15,801 nucleotides of DNA, from positions 1 to 15,801 of the forward strand of contig DAOUQA010000021.1 in assembly GCA_030625905.1 (NCBI GenBank), in the 5' to 3' direction. The notes below the pieces were generated by a model. That model was not told the DNA's origin. It saw nothing but the letters and a program-made list of their open reading frames with translations, and did no database searches. This document shows, piece after piece, positions 1 to 6,171 of this stretch (within the stretch, counting starts at the first letter, position 1; each line of letters begins with the position of its first letter). Source of the stretch: Kiritimatiellales bacterium (GTDB lineage: Bacteria; Verrucomicrobiota; Kiritimatiellia; Kiritimatiellales; Pontiellaceae). A program made the position numbers and the translations under genes.

Positions 1-376
1 CCACCTGCGCACCGGCAGGCAGGACAATCGGATCGTTCGGCCCGCTGATGGCTGTCGTGGCCTTGGAAAATAAAATCGGCTCCGTCGGGATATCGGAGCC
101 AAACTCCTTCGCATGGGCGGCATAGTTGGCACCTACGCAGACAATCTTTGACGGCTGCGCCACCGGGCTACCCAACCGCACACCATTGGCGGCAATGAAC
201 TTAGCACCCGGATCTTCGAGCAACAGCTTGAGCTGCTCCAGCCCATGGTTGGCAAAGAAATGCCCGTTGAAATCCTCGATATGGAATGCCAGCGCGCGTA
301 CATCCAAGATACGCCCATCCCCCATCCACACTCCCGGACGCTCTTTCCCCTTTTTCCCAAACCGAACCAGTTTCAT
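1..376 (-). CDS. Fumarylacetoacetate hydrolase (FAH) family protein, N-terminal part
   Basis: The first 125 residues are visible; the 3' end lies beyond the window edge. The family hydrolyses or isomerises beta-diketo acids (fumarylacetoacetate, 2-hydroxyhepta-2,4-dienedioate, acylpyruvates) with a metal-bound active site in the cytoplasm. The stretch KIVCVGANYAAHAKEFG followed by PTEPILFSKATTAISGPND is the typical entry into the FAH catalytic domain, at about residues 82-117. It follows a short N-terminal domain of about 80 residues, as in the 280-300 residue bacterial members. The ATG at 376-374 is chosen because a perfect AGGAGG lies at 387-382 with good spacing. The substrate cannot be told: the C-terminal half is missing, and the neighbours (aroQ, divergent) do not point to one catabolic pathway. 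Confidence 0.88.
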   Translation of the reverse strand, partial: MKLVRFGKKGKERPGVWMGDGRILDVRALAFHIEDFNGHFFANHGLEQLKLLLEDPGAKFIAANGVRLGSPVAQPSKIVCVGANYAAHAKEFGSDIPTEPILFSKATTAISGPNDPIVLPAGAQV

Positions 377-404
377 GCAAACCTCCTATTAGATATAGGA
401 TAAC

Positions 405-434
405 CGCGAATAAACGCCAATGCACGCGAATCCA
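405..434. repeat. Three 10-base degenerate direct repeats (CGCnAATnnA)
   Basis: Three consecutive 10-mers read CGCGAATAAA, CGCCAATGCA and CGCGAATCCA, so CGC, AAT and the final A are kept at a period of 10. It lies about 30 bases upstream of the FAH-family start codon. From memory, strings of the form CCGCGAATAAACGCGAAT recur as dispersed non-coding repeats in several environmental bacterial lineages; that is recollection, not a search result. A protein-binding array in the FAH promoter is the alternative. Confidence 0.5.
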
Positions 435-504
435 ACATGCAAAGCATCCACGACCGCATGCCCGTCATCCTGCCCTTTCACCAGTGGAGCTCGTGGCTCA
501 CGAA

Positions 505-544
505 TGTGTCATCCAGACAGACGGCCGTCACTTTGGATGACACA
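505..544. repeat. Inverted repeat with 11-bp perfect arms around a GACGGCCGTC palindrome
   Basis: TGTGTCATCCA (505-515) is the exact reverse complement of TGGATGACACA (534-544). The spacer contains the perfect palindrome GACGGCCGTC (520-529). The whole is a 40-base near-palindrome in a divergent intergenic region. It could be an operator, a hairpin in a 5' leader or a REP-like element. There is no T tract on either side, and both flanking genes start away from it, so a terminator is unlikely. Confidence 0.6.
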
Positions 545-788
545 CCCGCAATAACGATCCGCCCTGTTTCACGCCACGTCAACAGCGTTGCCCACGACGA
601 TCCCTCATGTCTCGACCCCGCCGAAATGCAGGCTAACCTGTTCCCCCCCATGTAGAATGCAACATCGCCCGCAGCACCGTCCATTCCACCGGATACCCGG
701 TCGAGGACCGAGCCTACAATACGAGTCCTGCTTATCCTTGTTTCCCGCAGGGGAGTAAACTACCCTATTCCCCAACTTGGAGGACGAT

Positions 789-1235
789 ATGAAGATACTT
801 GTGTTGAACGGACCGAACCTGAATTTGCTGGGAACGCGCGAGCCGGACATCTACGGAACCGAAACACTGGCCGACATCGAAGCCGAAGTGAATACCTGCG
901 CCGGACAACTCGGTGACGACATCGAAATTGAATTCCGTCAGTCCAACTCCGAAGCAGAGCTGATCACTTGGATTGGCGAAGCGCGCGGGCAGTACGACGG
1001 CATCATCATCAACCCGGCCGCTCTCACCCACACCAGCCTAGGGCTGGCCGATGCCCTCAAGGCAGTGGCCGACGCAGTACCAGCCGTGGAAGTCCACTTG
1101 AGCAATACCCACGCACGCGAGGAAATCCGCCATAAGAGCCTTACGGCGTCGGCCTGCATTGGCCAGTTGATGGGTTTCCAAGGTTTTGGCTATATGCTGG
1201 CGCTACGTGCGCTGGTAAACAAGCTGAGCACCTAA
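789..1235 (+). CDS. aroQ: 3-dehydroquinate dehydratase, type II
   Basis: Catalyses anti-elimination of water from 3-dehydroquinate to 3-dehydroshikimate, step three of the shikimate pathway, in the cytoplasm as a dodecamer. The 148-residue length is typical. Family motifs are all present: NGPNLNLLGTREP (7-19) with catalytic Arg17 and Tyr22 of the lid loop, FRQSNSEAELI (49-59), IINPAALTHTS (73-83) with Asn75 and His81, and EVHLSNTHAREEIRHKS (101-117) with catalytic His103 and Arg114. The ATG at 789 is preferred over the in-frame TTG at 777, because GGAGG (779-783) sits five bases before it and family proteins begin with a short MKI/MKIL segment. It stands alone on the plus strand, convergent with holB, with no other shikimate gene in view. 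Confidence 0.97.
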   Translation: MKILVLNGPNLNLLGTREPDIYGTETLADIEAEVNTCAGQLGDDIEIEFRQSNSEAELITWIGEARGQYDGIIINPAALTHTSLGLADALKAVADAVPAVEVHLSNTHAREEIRHKSLTASACIGQLMGFQGFGYMLALRALVNKLST

Positions 1236-1245
1236 CTGGTGTAGC

Positions 1246-1272
1246 ACGGGCTTCCATTCTGATGGAGCCCGT
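1246..1272 (+). terminator. Hairpin just after aroQ, possible terminator
   Basis: ACGGGCT-T-CCAT, loop TCTG, ATGG-AGCCCGT forms an 11-bp stem with one bulged T, starting ten bases after the aroQ stop. No T tract follows, so it is either a weak or factor-dependent terminator or a 3'-end stabilising hairpin. It merges directly into the 56-bp tandem repeat. Confidence 0.4.
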
Positions 1273-1383
1273 TACGCGCTCCCGCAGACGGGAAGCGCAT
1301 GCCACAACGTCTATCGATGATTTACCGTTACGCGCTCCCGCAGACGGGAAGCGCATGCCACAACGTCTATCGATGATTTACCG
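1269..1383. repeat. Exact 56-bp tandem duplication, two copies, each with a hairpin
   Basis: Units 1271-1326 and 1327-1382 are identical base for base; the match extends two bases left and one right, giving about 2.05 copies. Each unit holds an inverted repeat, GCGCTCCCG, loop CAGA, CGGGAAGCGC (1276-1298 and 1332-1354), with one bulged A, plus the palindromes GCATGC and ATCGAT. The right-hand unit contains the holB stop codon (TAA, 1380-1378) and the last two bases of its final Arg codon. The left-hand unit is therefore a second copy of the holB tail and trailer. Perfect identity suggests a recent duplication. Confidence 0.95.
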
Positions 1384-2361
1384 CACGAGCTTGCGGAAGG
1401 CTTCGTCGAAGATCTGCGCGGGCGGAATATTCCGGTCGAGACGGCGTGCCATGCCCTCCACGACCTGGATAGCCTGCAAGGCCGACGCTTGCGTGTGTTG
1501 CGCGGCTTGCTCCTCCAGCGCATTCCGATCGTTGGAAAAGATGAGATGTTCGTCGGCCACTTTGGAAACGAGCATGAGGATGTCGCGGTGCCAATCGAGC
1601 ATGACGCGGAAAACCTCGGCCTGCACTTCCTTGAGGCGGGCATTGGTGCGGGCGTCCAGTACATCCTTGAGCTTGGATTCATCAAGCGCCTCGTCACCGC
1701 CCCCCAGTTCCTCTTCGACCGTACCGGCGATTTCGGCCTTCACCGTATCAAGGATAGTCTTAAGCCGACCCGCCAACCGCGACGCATCCAATCCACCAAC
1801 GGGAGGTAGCTCCCGCAGGATCTCCATCAATGGGGCTTCCCACAATGTATCCTTTGCTCCGGTCTTGCCCTCGGAAAGGACGATCTTCTGGCAACGCGAA
1901 ATAATGGTGGGAAGCAGTGCCTGCGGCGAATCGGTGAGGAGGAGCAATACGCTTTTCGGCGGTGGCTCCTCCAATGTTTTCAGCAGGATGTTGGCCGAAT
2001 TCACGTTCATGCATTCGGCCGAGACCAGAATCCCCGCCTTCCAGCCACCGTCGAACGAAGTTTGCGTCATTCGATGAACCAGGCCGCGAACTTCATCGAC
2101 CTTGATTTGCCGAGCCTTGCTCTGTGGCTCGATCCAGAGCGTATCAACGTGCTTGTGTGAGTCGATCAGGTGGCAGTTGGTGCATTCGTTGCAGGGTTTT
2201 TCAGTGCTCTCGCAGTAGATCAGTTTGAGGAACGATTCAGCAAACTGAAGCGCATTTCCGCGCGGAGAACCAACGATGACATAGGCGTGCGCCAGACGAC
2301 CGGATTCGTGGCTATTCCGTATTCCTTCCCATGCTTCGGCATACAGGTCGATTGCTTCCAT
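1378..2361 (-). CDS. holB: DNA polymerase III, delta' subunit (clamp loader)
   Basis: The delta' subunit is a structural arm of the clamp loader that places the beta clamp on primed DNA. The 327-residue protein shows the AAA+ fold typical of delta'. Its P-loop region (GSPRGNA, 31-37) lacks the GKT/GKS of an active ATPase, as expected for delta'. Cys50, Cys57, Cys60 and Cys63 form the zinc module, LLKTLEEPP is at 126-134, and IISRCQ (153-158) carries the SRC motif that reaches into the neighbouring subunit's ATP site. The start at 2361 is set by a TGATG overlap with the tmk stop and an AGGAGG inside the tmk end, so the two are probably translationally coupled. Its stop codon lies within the 56-bp tandem repeat. 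Confidence 0.94.
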   Translation of the reverse strand: MEAIDLYAEAWEGIRNSHESGRLAHAYVIVGSPRGNALQFAESFLKLIYCESTEKPCNECTNCHLIDSHKHVDTLWIEPQSKARQIKVDEVRGLVHRMTQTSFDGGWKAGILVSAECMNVNSANILLKTLEEPPPKSVLLLLTDSPQALLPTIISRCQKIVLSEGKTGAKDTLWEAPLMEILRELPPVGGLDASRLAGRLKTILDTVKAEIAGTVEEELGGGDEALDESKLKDVLDARTNARLKEVQAEVFRVMLDWHRDILMLVSKVADEHLIFSNDRNALEEQAAQHTQASALQAIQVVEGMARRLDRNIPPAQIFDEAFRKLVR

Positions 2362-2999
2362 CAGAGCACCGCCTCCTTGACTACATCCCATACATTGGAC
2401 GCCACCTCGTCAATAGCCTGATCCGCATCGATAATACGGAAGCGTTCCGGTTCGCGCTGGGCAAGCTGGTGGTAGCCATCACGCACCCGCTGGTGGAAGT
2501 CGTGCGACTCGCGTTCGAAGCGGTCGTGCGTTCCATTCCCGCCGGAATAGCGTTCTTTCAGACGATGGAAGCCCTTTTCAACGTCAAGATCGAGCAGAAG
2601 GGTTAAATCAGGCTTGCGGCTATTGATGGCAACGTCGTTGATGTAATCGAGCATGGCAATGTCCATGCCGCGGGCGAACCCTTGATAGGCCATGGTAGAG
2701 TCGATAAAGCGGTCACAGAGCACCCACTCTCCCCGGCCAAGGATTGGAAGCACCACTTGATCCATCAACTGCGCGCGGCTGGCGGCAAAGAGAAGCAATT
2801 CAGCGCGTTCGCCAAGCGGTTCGCCGGCGGCATCGTGCTGGAGAATATTACGAATGGCCTCGCCGGTGGCGGTTCCACCCGGTTCCCGGGTACAGGCCAC
2901 CTTGATTCCCTGCACTCCAATCTTTTCGGCCAGCAACTTAATCTGCGTCGATTTGCCGCAGCCTTCCGGCCCCTCGAAAGTGATGAATTTTCCACTCAT
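2361..2999 (-). CDS. tmk: Thymidylate kinase (dTMP kinase)
   Basis: Phosphorylates dTMP to dTDP with ATP, a step needed by every route to dTTP. It has 212 residues, the usual length. Walker A is GPEGCGKST (10-18), TREPGGT is at 38-43, and the DR-type motif DRFIDSTMAYQG is at 96-107. The lid region, with arginines in KER and DRFERE, follows the LDLDVE segment. The gene ends in a one-base overlap with holB, a pairing common in bacteria. The start ATG has no good Shine-Dalgarno sequence. Upstream is an 89-base gap holding an inverted-repeat element that separates it from cysS, so it may have its own promoter or be read through from cysS. ThyX, which makes dTMP, is encoded 10 kb away in this window. 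Confidence 0.97.
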   Translation of the reverse strand: MSGKFITFEGPEGCGKSTQIKLLAEKIGVQGIKVACTREPGGTATGEAIRNILQHDAAGEPLGERAELLLFAASRAQLMDQVVLPILGRGEWVLCDRFIDSTMAYQGFARGMDIAMLDYINDVAINSRKPDLTLLLDLDVEKGFHRLKERYSGGNGTHDRFERESHDFHQRVRDGYHQLAQREPERFRIIDADQAIDEVASNVWDVVKEAVL

Positions 3000-3011
3000 G
3001 GTTTAGGATTC

Positions 3012-3084
3012 AAACACAAAGGCACAAAGGACTCCAAGAAAAAGACGACCGATCGCGGCTCTTCGTGGTCTTCGCGCCTTGGTG
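3012..3084. repeat. Imperfect inverted-repeat element between cysS and tmk
   Basis: The left arm begins AACACAAAGGCACAAAGGA (3012-3030) and the right arm ends GCGCCTTGGTGTT (3072-3084). The reverse complement of the right arm, beginning AACACCAAGGCGCGAAGAC, matches the left arm with a few substitutions and a small length difference. Inside the arms are further purine-rich AAG repeats. It fills most of the intergenic gap. From memory, AAGGCACAAAGG/CCTTTGTGCC type palindromes are found as dispersed intergenic repeats in several bacterial phyla. There is no transposase and no coding frame. It could fold in the cysS-tmk mRNA. Confidence 0.65.
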
Positions 3085-3088
3085 TTAA

Positions 3089-4489
3089 TCAGATTTTTCT
3101 AAGTTTCGGCCCCTCGGGCGTATCCTTTACCGTCCAGCCGAGTTCGGCCAACGCATCGCGGATACGGTCGGACTCCGCCCAGTTTTTTTCAGTGCGCGCA
3201 ACGGTGCGGGCTTCGAGCAGCGCCGCTACCTCAGCGGAAACCTCCTCTTCCGGCGCCTCCAGAATGCCAAGCACGGCATCGAGCTCCCCCCAAAGATTGG
3301 AAACCGCCCGTGCCTGCTTTTCGGAAACCACACTTTCGGTCATGGCCTTGTTGCCCGCATGGACGGTATCGAAGATGGCGGCCATGGCGCCGGAAATATT
3401 CATGTCATCGTCCATTGCCCCGGCAAATTTTGCGCGGGTATTTGCGGCCCATTCGGGCAATTCGCCCGCTTCGGTTTCGGAGCCGCCCGCCTCCTTGATA
3501 TTCGCAGAAAATTCATCGAGGCGCTTGAGTGCGGCTCGGTTGGCATCGAGCGACTTAAATGCAAAATTAAGCGATTGGCGGTAGTGGCCGGAGAGCAGTT
3601 CATAGCGCACCTCGCGGCCAGAATATCCCATGTCGAGGACTTCGCGCAGCGTATGGAAATTGCCGAGCGACTTGCTCATTTTTTTGCCGTCGACGACCAG
3701 GTAGCCGCAATGCATCCAGTATTTTGAGTAGGGCTTTCCGGTGGCGGCCTCGGACTGGGCGATTTCATCTTCGTGGTGCGGAAAAATGTTATCGACCCCG
3801 CCGGTGTGGATATCGAAGCTTTCGCCGAGTAGCTTCATGCTCATGGCGGAACATTCGATGTGCCACCCCGGGCGGCCCCTGCCCCAAGGGGAATCCCAAA
3901 CGACATCACCGTCTTCAGGCACATAGGCTTTCCAGAGGGCGAAGTCGGCGGCGTTGTCCTTGTCGTACTCGTCCTGATCGACGCGCGCACCGGACTGCAT
4001 GCCTTCGCGGTCGAGATGGGCGAGCTTGCCGTATTCGGCAAACTTATCGATGCTGTAGTAGACGGAACCATCGGCAGACTGGTAGGCATAGCCTTTTTCA
4101 AACAGCTTCTCAATAAGGGTGATCATTTCCGGGATGTAGTCGGTCGCAGCCGGATAGTGCTCGGCCGGTTCGATATTGAGCTTGGCGAGATCATCAAAGA
4201 AAGCGTCGATGTATTTTTTGGTGTATTCCTTGAGCGGCAAGCCCTGCTCGATGGAGGCACGGATGGTCTTGTCGTCGACATCGGTCAGGTTTTGTACCTG
4301 AACGACCTCGAAACCGCAAAACTTGATGTAGCGGCGAAGGAGATCCTCGAACATGTAGGCGCGGAAGTTGCCGATGTGGGCATAGTTGTAGACCGTGGGG
4401 CCGCAGGTGTACATACGAACCTGCCGCCCGTCGATCGGGCGCAACTCCTCCTTAGTGCGACTCATGGTGTTGTAGATTCTGAATGCCAT
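3089..4489 (-). CDS. cysS: Cysteinyl-tRNA synthetase
   Basis: Charges tRNA-Cys with cysteine (class I aminoacyl-tRNA synthetase, cytoplasm). At 466 residues it has the usual length. The HIGH-type motif is HIGN at 38-41, and KMSKS is at 270-274. The zinc ligands are Cys29, Cys213, His238 and Glu242, with the same spacing between the last three as in the E. coli enzyme. GWHIECSAM, DIHTGGVDNIFPHHEDE and the C-terminal NWAESDRIRDALAELGW segment are further family signatures. It starts two bases after the rsfS stop, so it is very probably co-transcribed with nadD and rsfS. Confidence 0.98.
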   Translation of the reverse strand: MAFRIYNTMSRTKEELRPIDGRQVRMYTCGPTVYNYAHIGNFRAYMFEDLLRRYIKFCGFEVVQVQNLTDVDDKTIRASIEQGLPLKEYTKKYIDAFFDDLAKLNIEPAEHYPAATDYIPEMITLIEKLFEKGYAYQSADGSVYYSIDKFAEYGKLAHLDREGMQSGARVDQDEYDKDNAADFALWKAYVPEDGDVVWDSPWGRGRPGWHIECSAMSMKLLGESFDIHTGGVDNIFPHHEDEIAQSEAATGKPYSKYWMHCGYLVVDGKKMSKSLGNFHTLREVLDMGYSGREVRYELLSGHYRQSLNFAFKSLDANRAALKRLDEFSANIKEAGGSETEAGELPEWAANTRAKFAGAMDDDMNISGAMAAIFDTVHAGNKAMTESVVSEKQARAVSNLWGELDAVLGILEAPEEEVSAEVAALLEARTVARTEKNWAESDRIRDALAELGWTVKDTPEGPKLRKI

Positions 4490-4491
4490 GG

Positions 4492-4842
4492 CTAGTCGTC
4501 CTGCAGCTTTACTTTCGGCGCGTCTTTCCAGAGTTTTTCAAGGTCGTAGAATTCGCGCAACTCGCGCTCGAAAACATGCACCATCACGCCATGGTAGTCC
4601 ATGATCATCCAACCGCTGTCGGGAACACCGGCTTTGTGGTAGCCCTTGAACCCGGCATTCTTGAACAAGCGCTGCAGCCCATCGTAGAGTGCCTTGAGGT
4701 GCGGCTTATTGGCTCCGGTGGCAATGATGAAATAGTCGGCGATATTGGCATGCCGGCGAAGATCCAGTGCTATAATATCTTCCGCCTTCCGGTCATCCAG
4801 GAACCCAACAATCTCTTTGATAATTTCCAAATCCCTATCCAT
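4492..4842 (-). CDS. rsfS: Ribosomal silencing factor RsfS (YbeB/Iojap family)
   Basis: Binds ribosomal protein uL14 and blocks joining of the two ribosomal subunits when nutrients are low. It has 116 residues, typical of the family. Signatures are ADYFIIATG (35-43), the DSGWMIMDYHGVMVHVF segment (75-91), and the closing YDLEKLWKDAP (99-109). The ATG at 4842 is preferred over longer upstream starts, because the longer frame would overlap nadD by more than 200 bases and is not conserved-looking; AAGGA lies just before the chosen ATG. It is placed directly after nadD (11-base gap), the most common neighbour of this gene across bacteria, and just before cysS. Confidence 0.95.
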   Translation of the reverse strand: MDRDLEIIKEIVGFLDDRKAEDIIALDLRRHANIADYFIIATGANKPHLKALYDGLQRLFKNAGFKGYHKAGVPDSGWMIMDYHGVMVHVFERELREFYDLEKLWKDAPKVKLQDD

Positions 4843-4853
4843 GTTTTCCTTAT

Positions 4854-5486
4854 CTAGCCCCGGTAGAGGCCGTGTTCGAGTATGTACAGTTCCACTTCGG
4901 CCGGCACCAAATAGCGGATGGACCGCCCTTCGGCCACACGCATGCGAATCTCGGTCGATGAAATTTCGACCAGATGCGTCTCCACTATGTTTTCGATCAA
5001 GCGTTTCCGGTGGTGTTCCGCCACCAATACCTTCCCGGCGATTTCCTCCAAGTTGTTTTCTCCCGGGCGAAGGAACGTGGCAACCTCGCAAAGATCAAGC
5101 ACCTCGTCAATCTTGTACCAGTTGTGGAGATCCACCAAGGTATCGGAACCGACTATAAGCACCCATTCGGCCTCCGGCCGGCTCTCCTTCAACCCACGAA
5201 TGGTCTCCACCGAGTAGGAAACCCCGCCCCGCCGAATTTCGATGTCCGAAACAGAAAACCGGGCATCGGCTTCCAGTGCCAACCGGAGCATGGCTAGGCG
5301 ATGCTCCGCCACGACCTGCTCGCGTTGTTGCTTGTGCGGCGGAATGGCGGCGGGAATGAACACAACTTCAGACAGTCCAAGGTGCTCCACCGCATCCTGG
5401 GCGATAATCAGATGACCCAGATGCAGAGGATCGAACGATCCCCCGATAATCCCGATACGTTTTGCAGCTGGACAGGACTCCATCAT
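4854..5486 (-). CDS. nadD: Nicotinate-nucleotide adenylyltransferase
   Basis: Transfers AMP from ATP to nicotinate mononucleotide to form deamido-NAD, a required step of NAD synthesis. It has 210 residues. The nucleotidyltransferase motif GGSFDPLHLGH is at 15-25, with the phosphate-binding (H/T)xGH histidines His22 and His25. IPPHK (48-52) and the C-terminal ISSTEIRMR (175-183), followed by IRYLVPAEVELYI, are diagnostic of NadD. The start could be either of two adjacent ATG codons (5486 or 5483); neither has a strong ribosome binding site. It begins 29 bases after the OPX gene, so it may lie on the same transcript as the polysaccharide export genes, although no functional link is known. Confidence 0.96.
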   Translation of the reverse strand: MMESCPAAKRIGIIGGSFDPLHLGHLIIAQDAVEHLGLSEVVFIPAAIPPHKQQREQVVAEHRLAMLRLALEADARFSVSDIEIRRGGVSYSVETIRGLKESRPEAEWVLIVGSDTLVDLHNWYKIDEVLDLCEVATFLRPGENNLEEIAGKVLVAEHHRKRLIENIVETHLVEISSTEIRMRVAEGRSIRYLVPAEVELYILEHGLYRG

Positions 5487-5515
5487 TTATGGTGTCGGAA
5501 GATGGCGGACAGTGG

Positions 5516-6145
5516 CTAGTACCACTGTTGCCAAACCTTGATCACATCGCCCGCCTCGATCTTTACATCCTTGGAAGGATTCTTTTCGAGATCCTTGGCA
5601 TTGTAGGCGTATATCTTTCCGTAACGGGTGATAGTAACCTTTTTCTTGTTTGCAAACGGCGTATAGCCGCGCGCACCGGCAATGGACTGCAACAGGGTGG
5701 TGCCGCTCATGAGCTGAAACTGCCCCGGCTGGTTCACCTCGCCCTGCACATAGTAAATCTTCGCCGTCATGGTCACATTAACCGACACGTTCTTGTAGAT
5801 TTCACCGTCAACGTAGAGCTGCTCAATCTTTTGCTCCAGCTCGGAGGCCGTAAGCCCGGCGGCCTTGATCTGCTTATTAATGTGCAACAGGCCTATTTCG
5901 CCATTTTCATCAATAACCAATTCCAACTGCTGCTGCTCCTGGATTCCGCTAAACCGGATATAGATTGGGTCGAGCGGTTTAAGCTTATAGGCAACATCCG
6001 TGATGGACGCCGACAGGCTGGAAGGCGCATCATCGACGAGAAAATCCGGACGTTCTGGTGGGGGTGCATTGACGGGCTGAATCACGCACCCGCTCACAAG
6101 AACGATCGCAACCAACATTAAACTGAAAAATAATTTTCGAACCAT
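5516..6145 (-). CDS. Short polysaccharide export (OPX, Wza-like) outer-membrane lipoprotein
   Basis: Probably the periplasmic/outer-membrane exit part of a capsule or exopolysaccharide exporter. The N-terminus is a lipoprotein signal with lipobox LVSGC, making Cys20 the lipidated residue. Residues about 54-128 match the polysaccharide export sequence domain (YKLKPLDPIYIRF...VDENGEIGL...LTASELEQKI), and about 130-175 form one SLBB-type domain (YYVQGEVNQPGQFQL...TLLQSIAGARG). The protein then ends within about 35 residues at VIKVWQQWY. It lacks the extra SLBB domain and the C-terminal amphipathic helix that forms the outer-membrane pore of the 379-residue E. coli Wza. The ATG at 6145 is chosen over a TTG at 6166 because AAGAGG sits eight bases before it and the signal peptide begins there. 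It follows wzc by 26 bases. Confidence 0.92.
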   Translation of the reverse strand: MVRKLFFSLMLVAIVLVSGCVIQPVNAPPPERPDFLVDDAPSSLSASITDVAYKLKPLDPIYIRFSGIQEQQQLELVIDENGEIGLLHINKQIKAAGLTASELEQKIEQLYVDGEIYKNVSVNVTMTAKIYYVQGEVNQPGQFQLMSGTTLLQSIAGARGYTPFANKKKVTITRYGKIYAYNAKDLEKNPSKDVKIEAGDVIKVWQQWY

Positions 6146-6171
6146 TTCTTCAACCTCTTTCCACAAACCTG

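Larger units (their letters stand above)
377..788. other. Divergent intergenic region between FAH-family gene and aroQ
   Basis: About 410 bases without a convincing gene. The open frames here (for example a 68-codon minus frame at 478-684) have no ribosome binding site and no recognisable protein. The stretch holds the FAH ribosome binding site (382-387), a 10-base periodic repeat (405-434), a strong inverted repeat (505-544) and, near aroQ, the sequence TACAAT (715-720), which resembles a -10 element but lacks a good -35 box. Promoters for both divergent genes must lie here, but I cannot place them with confidence. Confidence 0.6.

Noticed and set aside
478..684. Small minus-strand frame of 68 codons in the FAH/aroQ gap
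   Set aside because: No ribosome binding site, no recognised family, and it is interrupted in function by the strong inverted repeat; treated as chance.
1269..1383. CRISPR array
   Set aside because: The two 56-base copies abut with no spacer and no cas genes are near; it is a tandem duplication.
1262..2077. Long plus-strand open frame (271 codons) opposite holB
   Set aside because: It is antisense to a clear holB, has no ribosome binding site, is Ser/Arg-rich in the way of a shadow frame, and its beginning is the tandem repeat read through.
2682..3584. Plus-strand open frame of 300 codons opposite tmk and cysS
   Set aside because: It spans two well-supported minus-strand genes and the repeat element between them; composition is that of a reverse-frame shadow.
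4843..5091. Longer N-terminus for rsfS
   Set aside because: It would overlap nadD by more than 200 bases; the usual length and motifs fit the ATG at 4842.
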